Shown here: piece by piece, positions 17,050 to 25,866 of the stretch | Position numbering within the stretch: position 1 is the first letter of the stretch | How the letters are laid out: every line of letters starts with the position of its first letter | From: Thermomicrobium roseum DSM 5159 | GTDB taxonomy: Bacteria; Chloroflexota; Chloroflexia; Thermomicrobiales; Thermomicrobiaceae | Assembly: GCF_000021685.1 (NCBI RefSeq) | Contig: NC_011961.1 | Coordinates: forward strand, 558,001 to 622,000 | Direction of reading: 5' to 3' | Length of the DNA stretch: 64,000 nt | Notes under the pieces: model-generated | The model's input: only the letters and a program-made list of their open reading frames with translations | What the model was told of the DNA's origin: nothing | The model's database searches: none | Position numbers and translations under genes: made by a program

Positions 17050-18633
17050 ATGGATCACCCGTTCGCCGAGCACGTGACGCGAGAATCCGAAGTCGCTCGA
17101 CAGTGTTGGGACGGCTGCACCTTCGTGGCCGCACTCGAGGCTGCCGTCCTCGCTCTCGGCGAGCACGCCGCGAGTCTCGACGCCTTGAACGTGTTCCCGG
17201 TCGCCGACCGAGACACCGGCACGAATCTCTTTTTGACCGCGCAGGCAGCTTTGCGGGCCGCCCGCGCGGCGAGCGACACGAGCCTGACTGTGGTGACGCG
17301 TTCTGCAGCCCATGCTGCACTACGAGCCGCACATGGCAACTCCGGCGTGATCCTCAGCCAGTTTTTCCGCGCCTGGGCCGAGATCGCTGCCCAACGCGAG
17401 TACCTCGATGCAGCAGCCATGGCAGCCGGCTTCGCCCGAGCCGACACGCTGGCTCGGCAGGCACTTTTAGAGCCAGTCGAAGGCACGATGATCACCGTGC
17501 TCCGCGCGGCTGCGGCAGCTGCCCAGGAGGCGGAAGCCGCTGGTCTCCCGCTCGCCGAAATCTTGGCGCGCGTCCGCGACGCCGCTCTCACCGCGGTCGC
17601 CCGGACCCCAGAACTCTTGCCGATTCTGCGCCAGCAAGGTGTCGTCGATGCAGGTGCACAAGGGCTTGCCGTCCTCCTCGATGCTTGGGCTGCTGCCGCT
17701 CGCGGGGAACGGCCCACACTCGCGCCGCTGAGGACGACACCGCCACCGACCCACTCAGGTGCTGGCGACCCGGTCGGGTACTGTTTCAACGCGCTGCTTC
17801 GTGTTCTGAGCGATCGACGCGACGAGCTCCTCCGAACGCTCGCGCCGTACGGCGAGTCGATCGAAATCGTCGGTGATGACGCGCTGCTGCGTGTGCATCT
17901 CCATACCCAGCAGCCGGATCTGGTCATCGCGTGTCTCCGTGCGTACGGCAGACTCGATTCGCTGGCCGTAGAACCGCTCTCTGCAGATGGACAGGAGACG
18001 ATCCTCACGGAAGCACGTGGATCCGCTCTGCTCGTCTTGTCTCCTGCGCCCACGATCCGGGCATGGGCTCGTCGCTCAGGAGCGCTCGCTCTCGCTCCGA
18101 GTCCGACGCTCACCGAACCCGAGCGGTTGGCTGCTCGACTCGCTACGCTGCCGGTCGATCGTCTCCTCGTGCTTCCTGCGCGGCAGGAAGACGCAGCGCT
18201 GGTTCGAGAGGCAGCCCGTCAACTGAAACAGCCGACGCTCGTCGTTCTCCCAGCGCACTCGCTCGCTGCTCAGTTGACCGCCCTCCTCGTCTACGAGCCA
18301 GGTCAGGGGGATCGCGCTGAAGAAAAACTGGTCGATCTTCTGACACGTCTACGGACAGTCGAGATCGACCAGGAGGGTACGTCCGCGACACCACGCTGGA
18401 TCGCTCGCAGCGGTCCGTGGCACGCAATGCATGCAACGCCGGAGGAGGCACTCCGCGCGGGACTCGCGCACCTGCATGCCCAGGAGGCTGAACTCTGCAC
18501 CCTGGTCATCGGCGAGGCGATCGGTGAGGTCGCAGGACTCCACCGAGCCATCCGTGCCCACTGGCCGCACCTCCAGATCGACTTCTTCTGGGGACACCAG
18601 CCGGCACCAGCACTCTCCATAGCGCTCGAGTGA
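17050..18633 (+). CDS. DAK2-domain fatty acid kinase subunit (FakA-like)
   Basis: A 527-residue kinase of the FakA/YloV type. The N-terminal DhaL (DAK2) domain has NVFPVADRDTGTNLF (residues 48-61), where Asp53 and Asp55 bind Mg-ATP, and AAHGNSGVILSQ about residue 95. A middle linker and a C-terminal DegV-like domain follow. FakA phosphorylates fatty acids bound by FakB to give acyl-phosphate, the substrate of PlsX/PlsY. The ATG at 17050 follows GGGCGGAG; an upstream in-frame ATG at 16954 overlaps the divergent plsY start and is rejected. Its closeness to FakB- and PlsY-like genes strengthens the call over a dihydroxyacetone kinase. Confidence 0.87.
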   Translation: MDHPFAEHVTRESEVARQCWDGCTFVAALEAAVLALGEHAASLDALNVFPVADRDTGTNLFLTAQAALRAARAASDTSLTVVTRSAAHAALRAAHGNSGVILSQFFRAWAEIAAQREYLDAAAMAAGFARADTLARQALLEPVEGTMITVLRAAAAAAQEAEAAGLPLAEILARVRDAALTAVARTPELLPILRQQGVVDAGAQGLAVLLDAWAAAARGERPTLAPLRTTPPPTHSGAGDPVGYCFNALLRVLSDRRDELLRTLAPYGESIEIVGDDALLRVHLHTQQPDLVIACLRAYGRLDSLAVEPLSADGQETILTEARGSALLVLSPAPTIRAWARRSGALALAPSPTLTEPERLAARLATLPVDRLLVLPARQEDAALVREAARQLKQPTLVVLPAHSLAAQLTALLVYEPGQGDRAEEKLVDLLTRLRTVEIDQEGTSATPRWIARSGPWHAMHATPEEALRAGLAHLHAQEAELCTLVIGEAIGEVAGLHRAIRAHWPHLQIDFFWGHQPAPALSIALE

Positions 18634-18875
18634 ATCGACGTCCGGTAGCTACTCGCTCAGTCTTGCCCCTCGTCATCAACCGTAGAGAGCGAGAGGCACC
18701 GCGTCCATCCCTGATGAGGCGAGTCCGTGCGCGAGACCCACGACGGTGTCCGCCAATCTGCGTACACGAGTCCGTGGCAAGGAGAAAATACCAGCGCAGT
18801 CGGTGACCTGCCATCAACCGTGGCGTTTGTGGGGTAATGGATTCCCTTCACCCAACAGAGCAGGAAATGCGATCA

Positions 18876-19241
18876 CTATCCGTCCACAGGGTGGACACGC
18901 TCTGGCGAAGGTATCGCTGGTTCCACTTGGTTCCTTTCGCGCAACCAGCGTAGGAAGAGCAGCCAGGCCAGTTCGCGTTGGTCGAACTGCGGAAGCAACT
19001 CCGGAGACACCGGCGTTTCCAGCACAGCCCGACGCGGCAATCGTTCGACGAGCGCGTTTGCCACCAGATCGGTCCGCTCACCCAGTCGTGCCCGCGGAAT
19101 CAGCACGGATGCTCCCCCATCGGCCAAGAGGACGATCCCTTCCCGGCTTTCCGCCCAGCCGACAACCGGCACGCCCCGGCGCCAGAGCGCAGCGATCAGT
19201 TCGGAGAGACCTGTTGTGCGCACGCTTGGACGCGTCTCCAT
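18876..19241 (-). CDS. Small hypothetical protein
   Basis: A 121-residue frame. The ATG at 19241 has GAGGGAG about 9 nt upstream. Composition is plausible for a globular alpha/beta protein (GVPVVGWAESREGIVLLADGGASVLIPRA, shortened here to its middle part GWAESREGIVLLADG), followed by a helical C-terminus rich in Leu/Arg/Trp. I recognise no family. It sits alone between the FakA-like gene and the sugar operon. It could still be a fortuitous frame. Confidence 0.5.
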   Translation of the reverse strand: METRPSVRTTGLSELIAALWRRGVPVVGWAESREGIVLLADGGASVLIPRARLGERTDLVANALVERLPRRAVLETPVSPELLPQFDQRELAWLLFLRWLRERNQVEPAIPSPERVHPVDG

Positions 19242-20250
19242 CGCTCATGCTCCCTCGATCAGGAGCATCGGCAATCCTCGAAGGAGGGAATGTAGCACAT
19301 TTGTCCCAAAGCATGTCGCCATCGGTCTCGACGCTGTCATCGAAGCCGGCCGCCTGTCGCCCGCAGCGGAAGAAGAAGCACGGTAGCGCAGCACTGCACC
19401 TGCGTGACGACGGACTGAGAATCACCGGGAGAGCTATCCGCAAAGAAAGTGGTCAGCTCGCCTGGCTGCCCCCTGGACACGCGGCACGCCACGCGCGACA
19501 ACTGCAACGCCCGCAATCCGGGCGATGGGCAAGGCGACGAGCTCGTGAAACCTGTCGAGGTCGGAGCGTTCGCTCGAGCACCTCGTACATTGGGGCCCAC
19601 CCAGCGCCCTCGATCCTCGCTCATCTGACCCTTGCTCTCGCCTTCCGACCCCTGAGGGTGGAGCAACCGCTCGGTTCACTCCACGAGTTCGTTCGGGAAC
19701 TCGAGCGAGCGCCGCATTACCGCTACTCATCGATCCATTGCATCGAGACTCTCTCGCATCCATTGAAGGCTCGGCTGCGAGACCACGACAAGCCGGAGCG
19801 GTCGAGGTCGCAAACGAGGCAGCCCACCGGGGAGCACGCCTCGCTCCACCATCCGCGCACAGCTTCTCTCGGCAACGCGTGCCGACGGCAGCTCGGGAGC
19901 GTTGCCCGCCACCCCGCATCCGAACCCCCGCGGGGACGAGACGAGCGGCCAACACGCCGCTCGTTCTCGAGCCATCACCTCGTGTCGGCTATGGAAAGCG
20001 ACGACGCGCGCAGCCACGCCCTCGTTCCGCAATATGGTCAGTCAACGCTCATGTCGTGCGCTGCCTTCTGGAGCACTGATGCAGGACCATCGCTCCCTTC
20101 GCAGCCCATCGCACAGGCTGGAACCCCGCTCGCTGGGGGCACCCGCTGCAGGACACCGCTCCAGCACACTCCCCTGCTGGAAGAGCAGGAACTCCATCGC
20201 CGCGCGTCGCACGCGGCACGCTCACCGACCGTCCATCCCACGCTGCGGTC
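19242..20250. other. One-kilobase gene-free stretch
   Basis: No frame on either strand has both a ribosome site and believable protein composition. A long plus-strand frame through it is Arg/Pro/Ser/His-rich, starts without a ribosome site and overlaps better-supported genes. No tandem repeats, strong hairpins or recognisable gene remnants were seen. Unusual for such compact surroundings. Confidence 0.5.
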
Positions 20251-21186
20251 TCACCGGTCCACGACCGGGAGTGCCAGACCAGCGGCTCCTGGTCGCGACC
20301 CCACCGCGTCCGGATAGTACCGGTGCAACAAAGCGAGTCCGATCGCTGCTCGGCGGACTCGCTCCCGCCCCAATTGGACAGCCAGCTCCTCGAGATGTCG
20401 CCCTGACGGATAGATGTTCGGGGCGTTGCGGAGCCCGAACTTGAGATAGACAGGCGCGCACACGCGGACGATCTCCGCGATCTCGTAGTGGCGAACGAAC
20501 CCTCCTACGTCGTCCGGCACCTCCACGTAGATGTCGAGAGGCACATCGACCGCGGCTCGGATCGCGGCGAGCTGCGCCAAGCTGAGATCGGTCACGACGT
20601 TGTACGTGTCCGCTCCTAAGCGGACCAGCAACGCGACCGAGGCCGGATTGGCTGCCCCCATGAGCACGCTGACCTTGAACTGCATATCGCGCGGTAATTC
20701 ACCGGCCCGCCGCATCTCGCTTGCCACCCAGAGCGCTCCCTCGTCAGCGAGCAGGACGCTCCGGATACCCAAGTCTGCTGCCCGCCGCACGTCCTCCAGG
20801 CAATGCACCAATTGCTCCTGGCCACGCAGCTTGGCACTCACCAGCGCCCCGGCCGGCGTACGGGCCATCGCACCAATATCCCACCCCGCACTCGGTCGCG
20901 CGAAGAGGCTCACCTCCATGCCCTCGGCTGCTGCCAATGCCGCCATCTCGCGGATCTCCTCGTCGGTCAGCAGCATCACGCCGCTTCCCTGCGAGATTCG
21001 GTGGACGACGATACCGTGCCGCTTGGCTTCCTCGATCACGGCGGCGAGAACACGCGGTCCCTCGGTACTCGGAATCTCGATCCGATACTGCGCCCCGTCG
21101 GGAAAGCGCTTGGTGCTGGTCGGCAGATCATGGAGATCACCCCGTGGCAAGCCCAGCCGCTCGAGAAACGCTCGTGTCCGCTCCAC
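20251..21186 (-). CDS. U32 family peptidase-like TIM-barrel protein
   Basis: A 311-residue protein starting at GTG 21186 with GGGGGAGGG upstream. Sequence such as AAVDVPLDIYVEVPDDVGGFVRHYEIAEIV and KFGLRNAPNIYPSG resembles U32-type proteins, a family with a TIM-barrel core whose annotated peptidase activity is doubtful for many members (related proteins modify tRNA or rRNA). It is the last gene of the sugar operon, 21 bp after the permease, so a role in sugar-acid catabolism or its control is possible. A true peptidase is not shown. Confidence 0.7.
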   Translation of the reverse strand: MERTRAFLERLGLPRGDLHDLPTSTKRFPDGAQYRIEIPSTEGPRVLAAVIEEAKRHGIVVHRISQGSGVMLLTDEEIREMAALAAAEGMEVSLFARPSAGWDIGAMARTPAGALVSAKLRGQEQLVHCLEDVRRAADLGIRSVLLADEGALWVASEMRRAGELPRDMQFKVSVLMGAANPASVALLVRLGADTYNVVTDLSLAQLAAIRAAVDVPLDIYVEVPDDVGGFVRHYEIAEIVRVCAPVYLKFGLRNAPNIYPSGRHLEELAVQLGRERVRRAAIGLALLHRYYPDAVGSRPGAAGLALPVVDR

Positions 21187-21207
21187 CCGACCCTCCCCCG
21201 TTTCGAC

Positions 21208-22224
21208 TCAGCGGCGGGCCCGTCGCACTCGCATCCGCCGCCGCTTCTGCATGATGTCCAGCGCCACCGCAAGGATGATCACGGTACCAGTCACGGCCTG
21301 CTGCGCATAGGTACTCACGCCGAGCAGAACCATGCCGTTTTCCAGCACTCCCATGATGGCCGCACCGAGAACAGCGCCTAGCACCGTACCCTCACCGCCC
21401 ATGAGACTCGTGCCACCGATGATCGAGGCGGCGATCACGGGGAGCTCGAAACCGAGCCCAGCGGAAGGCTGCGCTGAGACGAGCCGCGCGACAAGGATCA
21501 GCCCAGCCAGCGCAGCCAACGTCGAGCACAAGACATAGACCAGCAACTTCACGCGCTCGACCGGAATACCGGCCAAGCGGGCCGCTTCCGAATTTCCCCC
21601 AACCGCATAAATGTAGCGGCCGTAAGTCGTGAAGCCGAGAAAGATCGTCCCCAGAATCGTCAGAACGATCATGATGATGACCGGCACCGGGACGATCCAC
21701 ACATAGCCTTGCCCGAGCCAGATGAACGCCCGGTAGTCATACGGCACGGTCACCGGATACCCTTAGGTGAGCACATAGACGAGCCCGCGCCCGATGCTCA
21801 ACGTCCCGAGCGTCGCGATGAAGGGAGGCAGACCGACTCGGGTAATGAGCAGTCCGTTGACCAGTCCCACCATGGCCCCGACACCGAGACCAGCCAGCAT
21901 CGCCAGCGGCAATGGAACCCCACGCTCCAGGAGCATCCCGGTCGAAAGACCAGCCAGTGCGAGTACTGAGCCGACCGAAAGGTCGATCCCACCCGTCAGG
22001 ATGACCATTGTCTGGCCGATCGCCACGATGGCCGTCAGCGAGAAAGCTCGTGCCAAACCGAACAAGTTGCCAGTGGTCAAGAAGGCATCGGTCGTGATCG
22101 AGAGAAAGAGACCGAGCACCAGCAGCGCGACCAGGATGTTGAACTCCCGGAAACTGGTGAGCCGCTGCAGGAGCCGCCGCCCGGCTGCACCGGTCATTGC
22201 CTGATCCGTACGGCGCTCCGTCAC
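21208..22224 (-). pseudogene. Sugar ABC transporter permease (RbsC-like), interrupted by an in-frame TAA
   Basis: Read through one stop, this frame gives a 338-residue RbsC/XylH-type permease of normal length. The first part ends GRGLVYVLT and the second resumes GYPVTVPYDYRAFIWLGQG with no shift; the family normally reads straight through here. The stop TAA lies at 21765-21763. Conserved permease segments are present on both sides: ILTGGIDLSVGSVLALAG before it, and GGNSEAARLAGIPV and GGTSLMGGEGTVLGAVLGA after it. One substitution (for example AAA or GAA to TAA) would explain it. A GTG at 21753 could restart the second half. The start at 22224 (GTG) is uncertain; an ATG at 22197 is the alternative. 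Confidence 0.78.
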
Positions 22225-22279
22225 CGGAATCGATTCGCTTAGGATCCGCTCCTGCTGCGGCGAACGACTGTCGATCTCG

Positions 22280-23116
22280 TCACAGCTCCTCCCGACCCAC
22301 GGGCTGCACCAGCACCGGCTTGCCCGGCCGCAGCACCAGGACATGGACCGGCAGCTTCCGATCGTGGACATAGCGAACGAGTGCACCAGGGTCAGCCAGA
22401 TTGGCCGCGAACATGTCGTAGTGAAGGGGAATCAGGAGTTCGACGCCGATGTCCGCCGCCAGATGTGCCGCCTCCCGAATATCCAGGTTGCCCACGATAT
22501 CCATCTGCTCCCGATACCAGTCCCGGCCATTGATCGGCAGCATCGCGACCTGGGGTCGTAACGCGCGCACCGTCTCGGCGAGGCCTGCGTACGCGATCGT
22601 GTCCCCGGCATGGTACAGGCGCACGCCAGCCAGCTCGACCACGTAGCCGAGAAAGCGCGGTACGCCATCGACCTCACCGAAGCCATACGCATCAGCCGCA
22701 TGCAGACCATGCATGGCTGCGACCGGCCAGACAGTGACGTCAGCGAAGACCTCGGCTTGGCCTGGCCGCATTCCCTGCACGCGCTCGCGGTCGATGCCGA
22801 GCGCGCCGAACTGGTCGACGATCGGCTGCGGGCAAGCGAAACGCGCTCCCGGCGCCACCCGCGCGATCGCCGCACAGGTCGGCCCATCCAAGTGATCCCA
22901 GTGCTCGTGCGTCACGAGCACGAGGTCGACCGACGCGAGTTCCTCCGGCGCAACCATCGGCGGTACCAACCGGTCGGGATGCGGCGAGAGGAACGGATCG
23001 ATCAGGACGATTCGGCCTGACCCCGCCAGCGCGACGCTCGCTTGCCCGAGCCACACGATCCCGAGCGAGTCGTGTCGCTGCGCCAGCCGCTGAAGAATCG
23101 CCGCGACCCCCTCCAT
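22280..23116 (-). CDS. Metallo-beta-lactamase fold hydrolase (UlaG-like)
   Basis: A 278-residue MBL-fold protein with the metal motif THEHWDHLD (HxHxDH) about residues 68-76, AMHGLHAADAYGFG, and YHAGDT about residue 168. The pattern fits the UlaG / L-ascorbate-6-phosphate lactonase branch, and a lactonase would make sense beside a sugar-acid dehydratase. The ATG has GAGGAG 7 nt upstream. Located between the enolase-superfamily gene and the permease in the same operon. Substrate is inference. Confidence 0.83.
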   Translation of the reverse strand: MEGVAAILQRLAQRHDSLGIVWLGQASVALAGSGRIVLIDPFLSPHPDRLVPPMVAPEELASVDLVLVTHEHWDHLDGPTCAAIARVAPGARFACPQPIVDQFGALGIDRERVQGMRPGQAEVFADVTVWPVAAMHGLHAADAYGFGEVDGVPRFLGYVVELAGVRLYHAGDTIAYAGLAETVRALRPQVAMLPINGRDWYREQMDIVGNLDIREAAHLAADIGVELLIPLHYDMFAANLADPGALVRYVHDRKLPVHVLVLRPGKPVLVQPVGREEL

Positions 23117-23126
23117 CGTCCGCTCC

Positions 23127-24281
23127 TCACTCGCGCTCCGCTTGCCGTCGGTGCCACTCTTCGGCGAAAAGATTGAAAAAGACGCGCCGCCGCGGATGCT
23201 GCGCGACCACGCTGTGATCCAACTGGACGCCTAAGCCCGGCCCTTGCGGCAGCGGGAAGTAGCCATCGACGACGTCGGGAACCCCCGGTGCCGCTGCCTT
23301 CACGTGCGCTTCGGCGAAATCGTTGAAGTGCTCTTGGATCTTGAAGTTGGTCGTGCAGGCAGCCAGATGCAGGTTCGCTGCGGTTCCGACCGGGCCGCAG
23401 ACGTTGTGCGGCGCGACGAGGACATAGTACGCATCAGCCCACGCGGCCAACTTCTTCGTCTCCAGGAGTCCACCCAGATGCGTGATATCCGGTTGGATGA
23501 TATCGGCTGCCTGGAGCTCGAAAAGTTCGCGAAAGTCATACCGAGTGTGGATCCGCTCGCCGGTCGCCACCGGGATCCGCACCTGCTCGGCGACCTTCTT
23601 CAAGGCAGCCAGATTGTGCGGCGGCACCGGCTCCTCGATCCAACTCGGCTGGTAGGGCTCGAGAAGTCGTGCCATCTCGATCGCGGTCGCCGGATTGAAC
23701 CGTCCATGCATCTCGATCAAGATCTCGACCTCTGACCCCACGGCATCGCGCACGGCCTCGACCAGTGCGATCACACGCCGCTTCTCAGCGAGATCGAGCT
23801 CATAGTAACCAGCACCGAACGGATCGAGCTTGAGCGCACGGTACCCGCGCTCGACCACCCGGCGCGCTGCCTCTGCGAACTGCTCCGGTGTCCGCTCCAC
23901 CGTATACCAGCCGTTGGCGTACGCCTTGATCCGATCCCGTACCGCGCCACCCAAAAGCTGATAGACGGGAAGACCGAGCGCCTTCCCCATGATGTCCCAG
24001 CAGGCGATCTCGATCGCCGCGATCCCCGACATCATCACGTAGTCGGGCCGGGCATAATCGTCGCGCATCATGTGAAAGACGAGGTCTTCGATCTGAAACG
24101 GGTCACGGCCGAGCACATGATTGGGGACCGCTTCGGCCAGGTAGCCCAACAGGGCATCCGTGTGGTTGAGCATCCGCGCCTCGCCGACCCCAGTGATCCC
24201 CTCGTCGGTATGCACCTCGACGAACGTCAGATTGCGCCAGGCCGTCCCCAGTACGTACGTCTTCACATCGACGATGCGCAT
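23127..24281 (-). CDS. Enolase superfamily (mandelate racemase/galactonate dehydratase-like) enzyme
   Basis: A 384-residue dehydratase or racemase acting on sugar acids. Recognisable barrel motifs: KLDPFG about residue 160, EMHGRF about 205 (first metal Glu and an active-site His), WIEEPVPPHN about 230, GERIHT about 256, QPDITHLGG about 280 and APHNVCGPVG about 310. These match D-galactonate dehydratase-type members better than muconate cycloisomerases. The ATG at 24281 is preceded by GAAGGAG; an ATG at 24299 lies inside that site. Fed by the adjacent ABC importer. Exact substrate cannot be read from sequence. Confidence 0.86.
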   Translation of the reverse strand: MRIVDVKTYVLGTAWRNLTFVEVHTDEGITGVGEARMLNHTDALLGYLAEAVPNHVLGRDPFQIEDLVFHMMRDDYARPDYVMMSGIAAIEIACWDIMGKALGLPVYQLLGGAVRDRIKAYANGWYTVERTPEQFAEAARRVVERGYRALKLDPFGAGYYELDLAEKRRVIALVEAVRDAVGSEVEILIEMHGRFNPATAIEMARLLEPYQPSWIEEPVPPHNLAALKKVAEQVRIPVATGERIHTRYDFRELFELQAADIIQPDITHLGGLLETKKLAAWADAYYVLVAPHNVCGPVGTAANLHLAACTTNFKIQEHFNDFAEAHVKAAAPGVPDVVDGYFPLPQGPGLGVQLDHSVVAQHPRRRVFFNLFAEEWHRRQAERE

Positions 24282-24299
24282 TGCCTTCTCCTTCTCCAA

Positions 24300-25805
24300 T
24301 CACGCGGCGACGCGCTGTCCCGTCGCCGCTCGCAGGACACGCTCCTCAGTGGCCTCGCCGCGAGCGAACTCGGCGACGATCCGCCCTCCGCTCATCACCA
24401 CAATGCGATGACTCATACTCAGGACTTCGGGGAGTTCGGACGAGATCGACAGGATGGCCATACCAGTCTCGGCCATCTCGGCGATCAGCGCATGGACTTC
24501 GGCCTTCGCGCCCACATCGATACTGCGCGTCGGCTCGTCCAGGATGAGCACCTTGGGATTCGTCGCCAGCGCTCGGGCAAGCACGACTTTCTGTTGATTC
24601 CCACCGCTCAGGTTCAAAACGCGCTGCTCCAGTGATGGCGTGCGGATGCGCATCCGCTGGACGAAGGAACGCGCGAGTTCCTCCTCGCGTCGTCGCGAGG
24701 GGAAGCCGAAGCGAGCCAAGCGAGCGAGCACGGAGAGCGAGACGTTCTCCCGAACGGACAGACTGGAGACGAGGCCTTCCAGTTTTCTGTCTTCTGGAAC
24801 CAGGACGATCCCGTGCTGCACCGCCTCACGTGGGCTACGGATCCGTGTCGGACGCCCGTCGACCAGTATCTCCCCCGCGTCGATCGGATCCACCCCGAAA
24901 AGACAACGCGCTAACTCCGTTCGCCCCGCACCGACAAGCCCCGCGAGACCCACGATTTCTCCAGCCCGCACGGTCAAACTGACGTCGTGCAGGACATCCG
25001 CGCGCGCCAGCCCGCGCACCTCGAGCCGCGGGACTCCTGGAGACGACTGCACCTCGCGGAAGTAGGCCGAGAGATCGCGCCCCACCATCATCCTGATGAG
25101 CCCGTCTCGCGTCGCCTCACCGATCGGCAGCGTCCCGACGACGCGTCCGTCCCGGAGGACTGTCACTCGGTCAGCCAGCGCGAACACTTCCTCCAGGCGA
25201 TGCGAAATGTAGATGATCGCGACACCCTGCGCTCGCAAACCACGCAGAATCTCGAAGAGCCTTTCCGTCTCCTGCAGCGACAGTGCACTGGTCGGCTCAT
25301 CCAAGATGAGGACCCGGACATCCTGAGAAAGGGCACGCGCGATCTCCACGAGCTGCTTTTGGGCAATACTGAGTCCCCGGACCGGTTGCCGCGGATCGAT
25401 CGGTGCGCCAACACGTGCCAAGACCTGTGCCGCCTCGTGCCAGACACGTGGCCAATCGACTGCTCCCGGCAGGCCAGATCGCTGGGGAAGACGTCCGAGA
25501 AAGACGTTTTCCCCAACGGAGAGCGCATCGATGACGCTCAGTTCCTGATAAATGATTCCGATTCCGCGTTCGAGAGCCTGGCGAGGGTCACTGAAACGAA
25601 CTGGCCGACCCTGCAGCAGAATCTCTCCCTCGTCCGGCTGCAGCGCGCCGGAAAGGATTTTCATGAGTGTCGACTTGCCCGCACCGTTCTCCCCGACGAC
25701 CGCGAGCACTTCACCGGGAAAGACCGTCAAAGAGACACCCTCCAGGGCCACCACCCCCGGAAAGCGCTTCGTAATCTGGCGGGCTTCCAAGATCGGCTCA
25801 GCCAT
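24300..25805 (-). CDS. Sugar ABC transporter ATP-binding protein (RbsA/MglA-like, two NBDs)
   Basis: A 501-residue duplicated ATPase of the CUT2 sugar importer class. The first nucleotide-binding domain has GENGAGKST (Walker A), LSIAQKQLVEIARAL (signature) and LILDEPTSAL (Walker B). The second has the degenerate Walker A GLVGAGRTEL typical of this class, then LSGGNQQKVVLARAL and LILDEPTRSI. It powers the RbsC-like permease encoded downstream; if that gene is truly broken this ATPase lacks its partner. A GC-rich hairpin separates it from the binding-protein gene. Confidence 0.92.
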   Translation of the reverse strand: MAEPILEARQITKRFPGVVALEGVSLTVFPGEVLAVVGENGAGKSTLMKILSGALQPDEGEILLQGRPVRFSDPRQALERGIGIIYQELSVIDALSVGENVFLGRLPQRSGLPGAVDWPRVWHEAAQVLARVGAPIDPRQPVRGLSIAQKQLVEIARALSQDVRVLILDEPTSALSLQETERLFEILRGLRAQGVAIIYISHRLEEVFALADRVTVLRDGRVVGTLPIGEATRDGLIRMMVGRDLSAYFREVQSSPGVPRLEVRGLARADVLHDVSLTVRAGEIVGLAGLVGAGRTELARCLFGVDPIDAGEILVDGRPTRIRSPREAVQHGIVLVPEDRKLEGLVSSLSVRENVSLSVLARLARFGFPSRRREEELARSFVQRMRIRTPSLEQRVLNLSGGNQQKVVLARALATNPKVLILDEPTRSIDVGAKAEVHALIAEMAETGMAILSISSELPEVLSMSHRIVVMSGGRIVAEFARGEATEERVLRAATGQRVAA

Positions 25806-25827
25806 ATTCTGCCCCCTGCCTTCGGGA

Positions 25828-25856
25828 AAGGGGCCGGGAGAGCCCCCCGGCCCCTT
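25828..25856 (-). terminator. Intercistronic GC-rich hairpin in the sugar operon (attenuator-like)
   Basis: AAGGGGCCGGG (25828-25838) pairs with CCCGGCCCCTT (25846-25856) around a 7-nt loop. It lies between the binding-protein stop and the ATPase start. Partial termination or 3'-end protection here would give excess binding protein, a common arrangement in sugar importer operons. A long T-run is lacking. Confidence 0.6.
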
Positions 25857-25866
25857 CGTTTGAGCG

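Noticed and set aside
18746..20317. 523-codon plus-strand frame
   Set aside because: Arg/Pro/Ser/His-rich composition, no ribosome site, and overlap with the small minus-strand gene and the U32-like gene; a GC-driven shadow frame.
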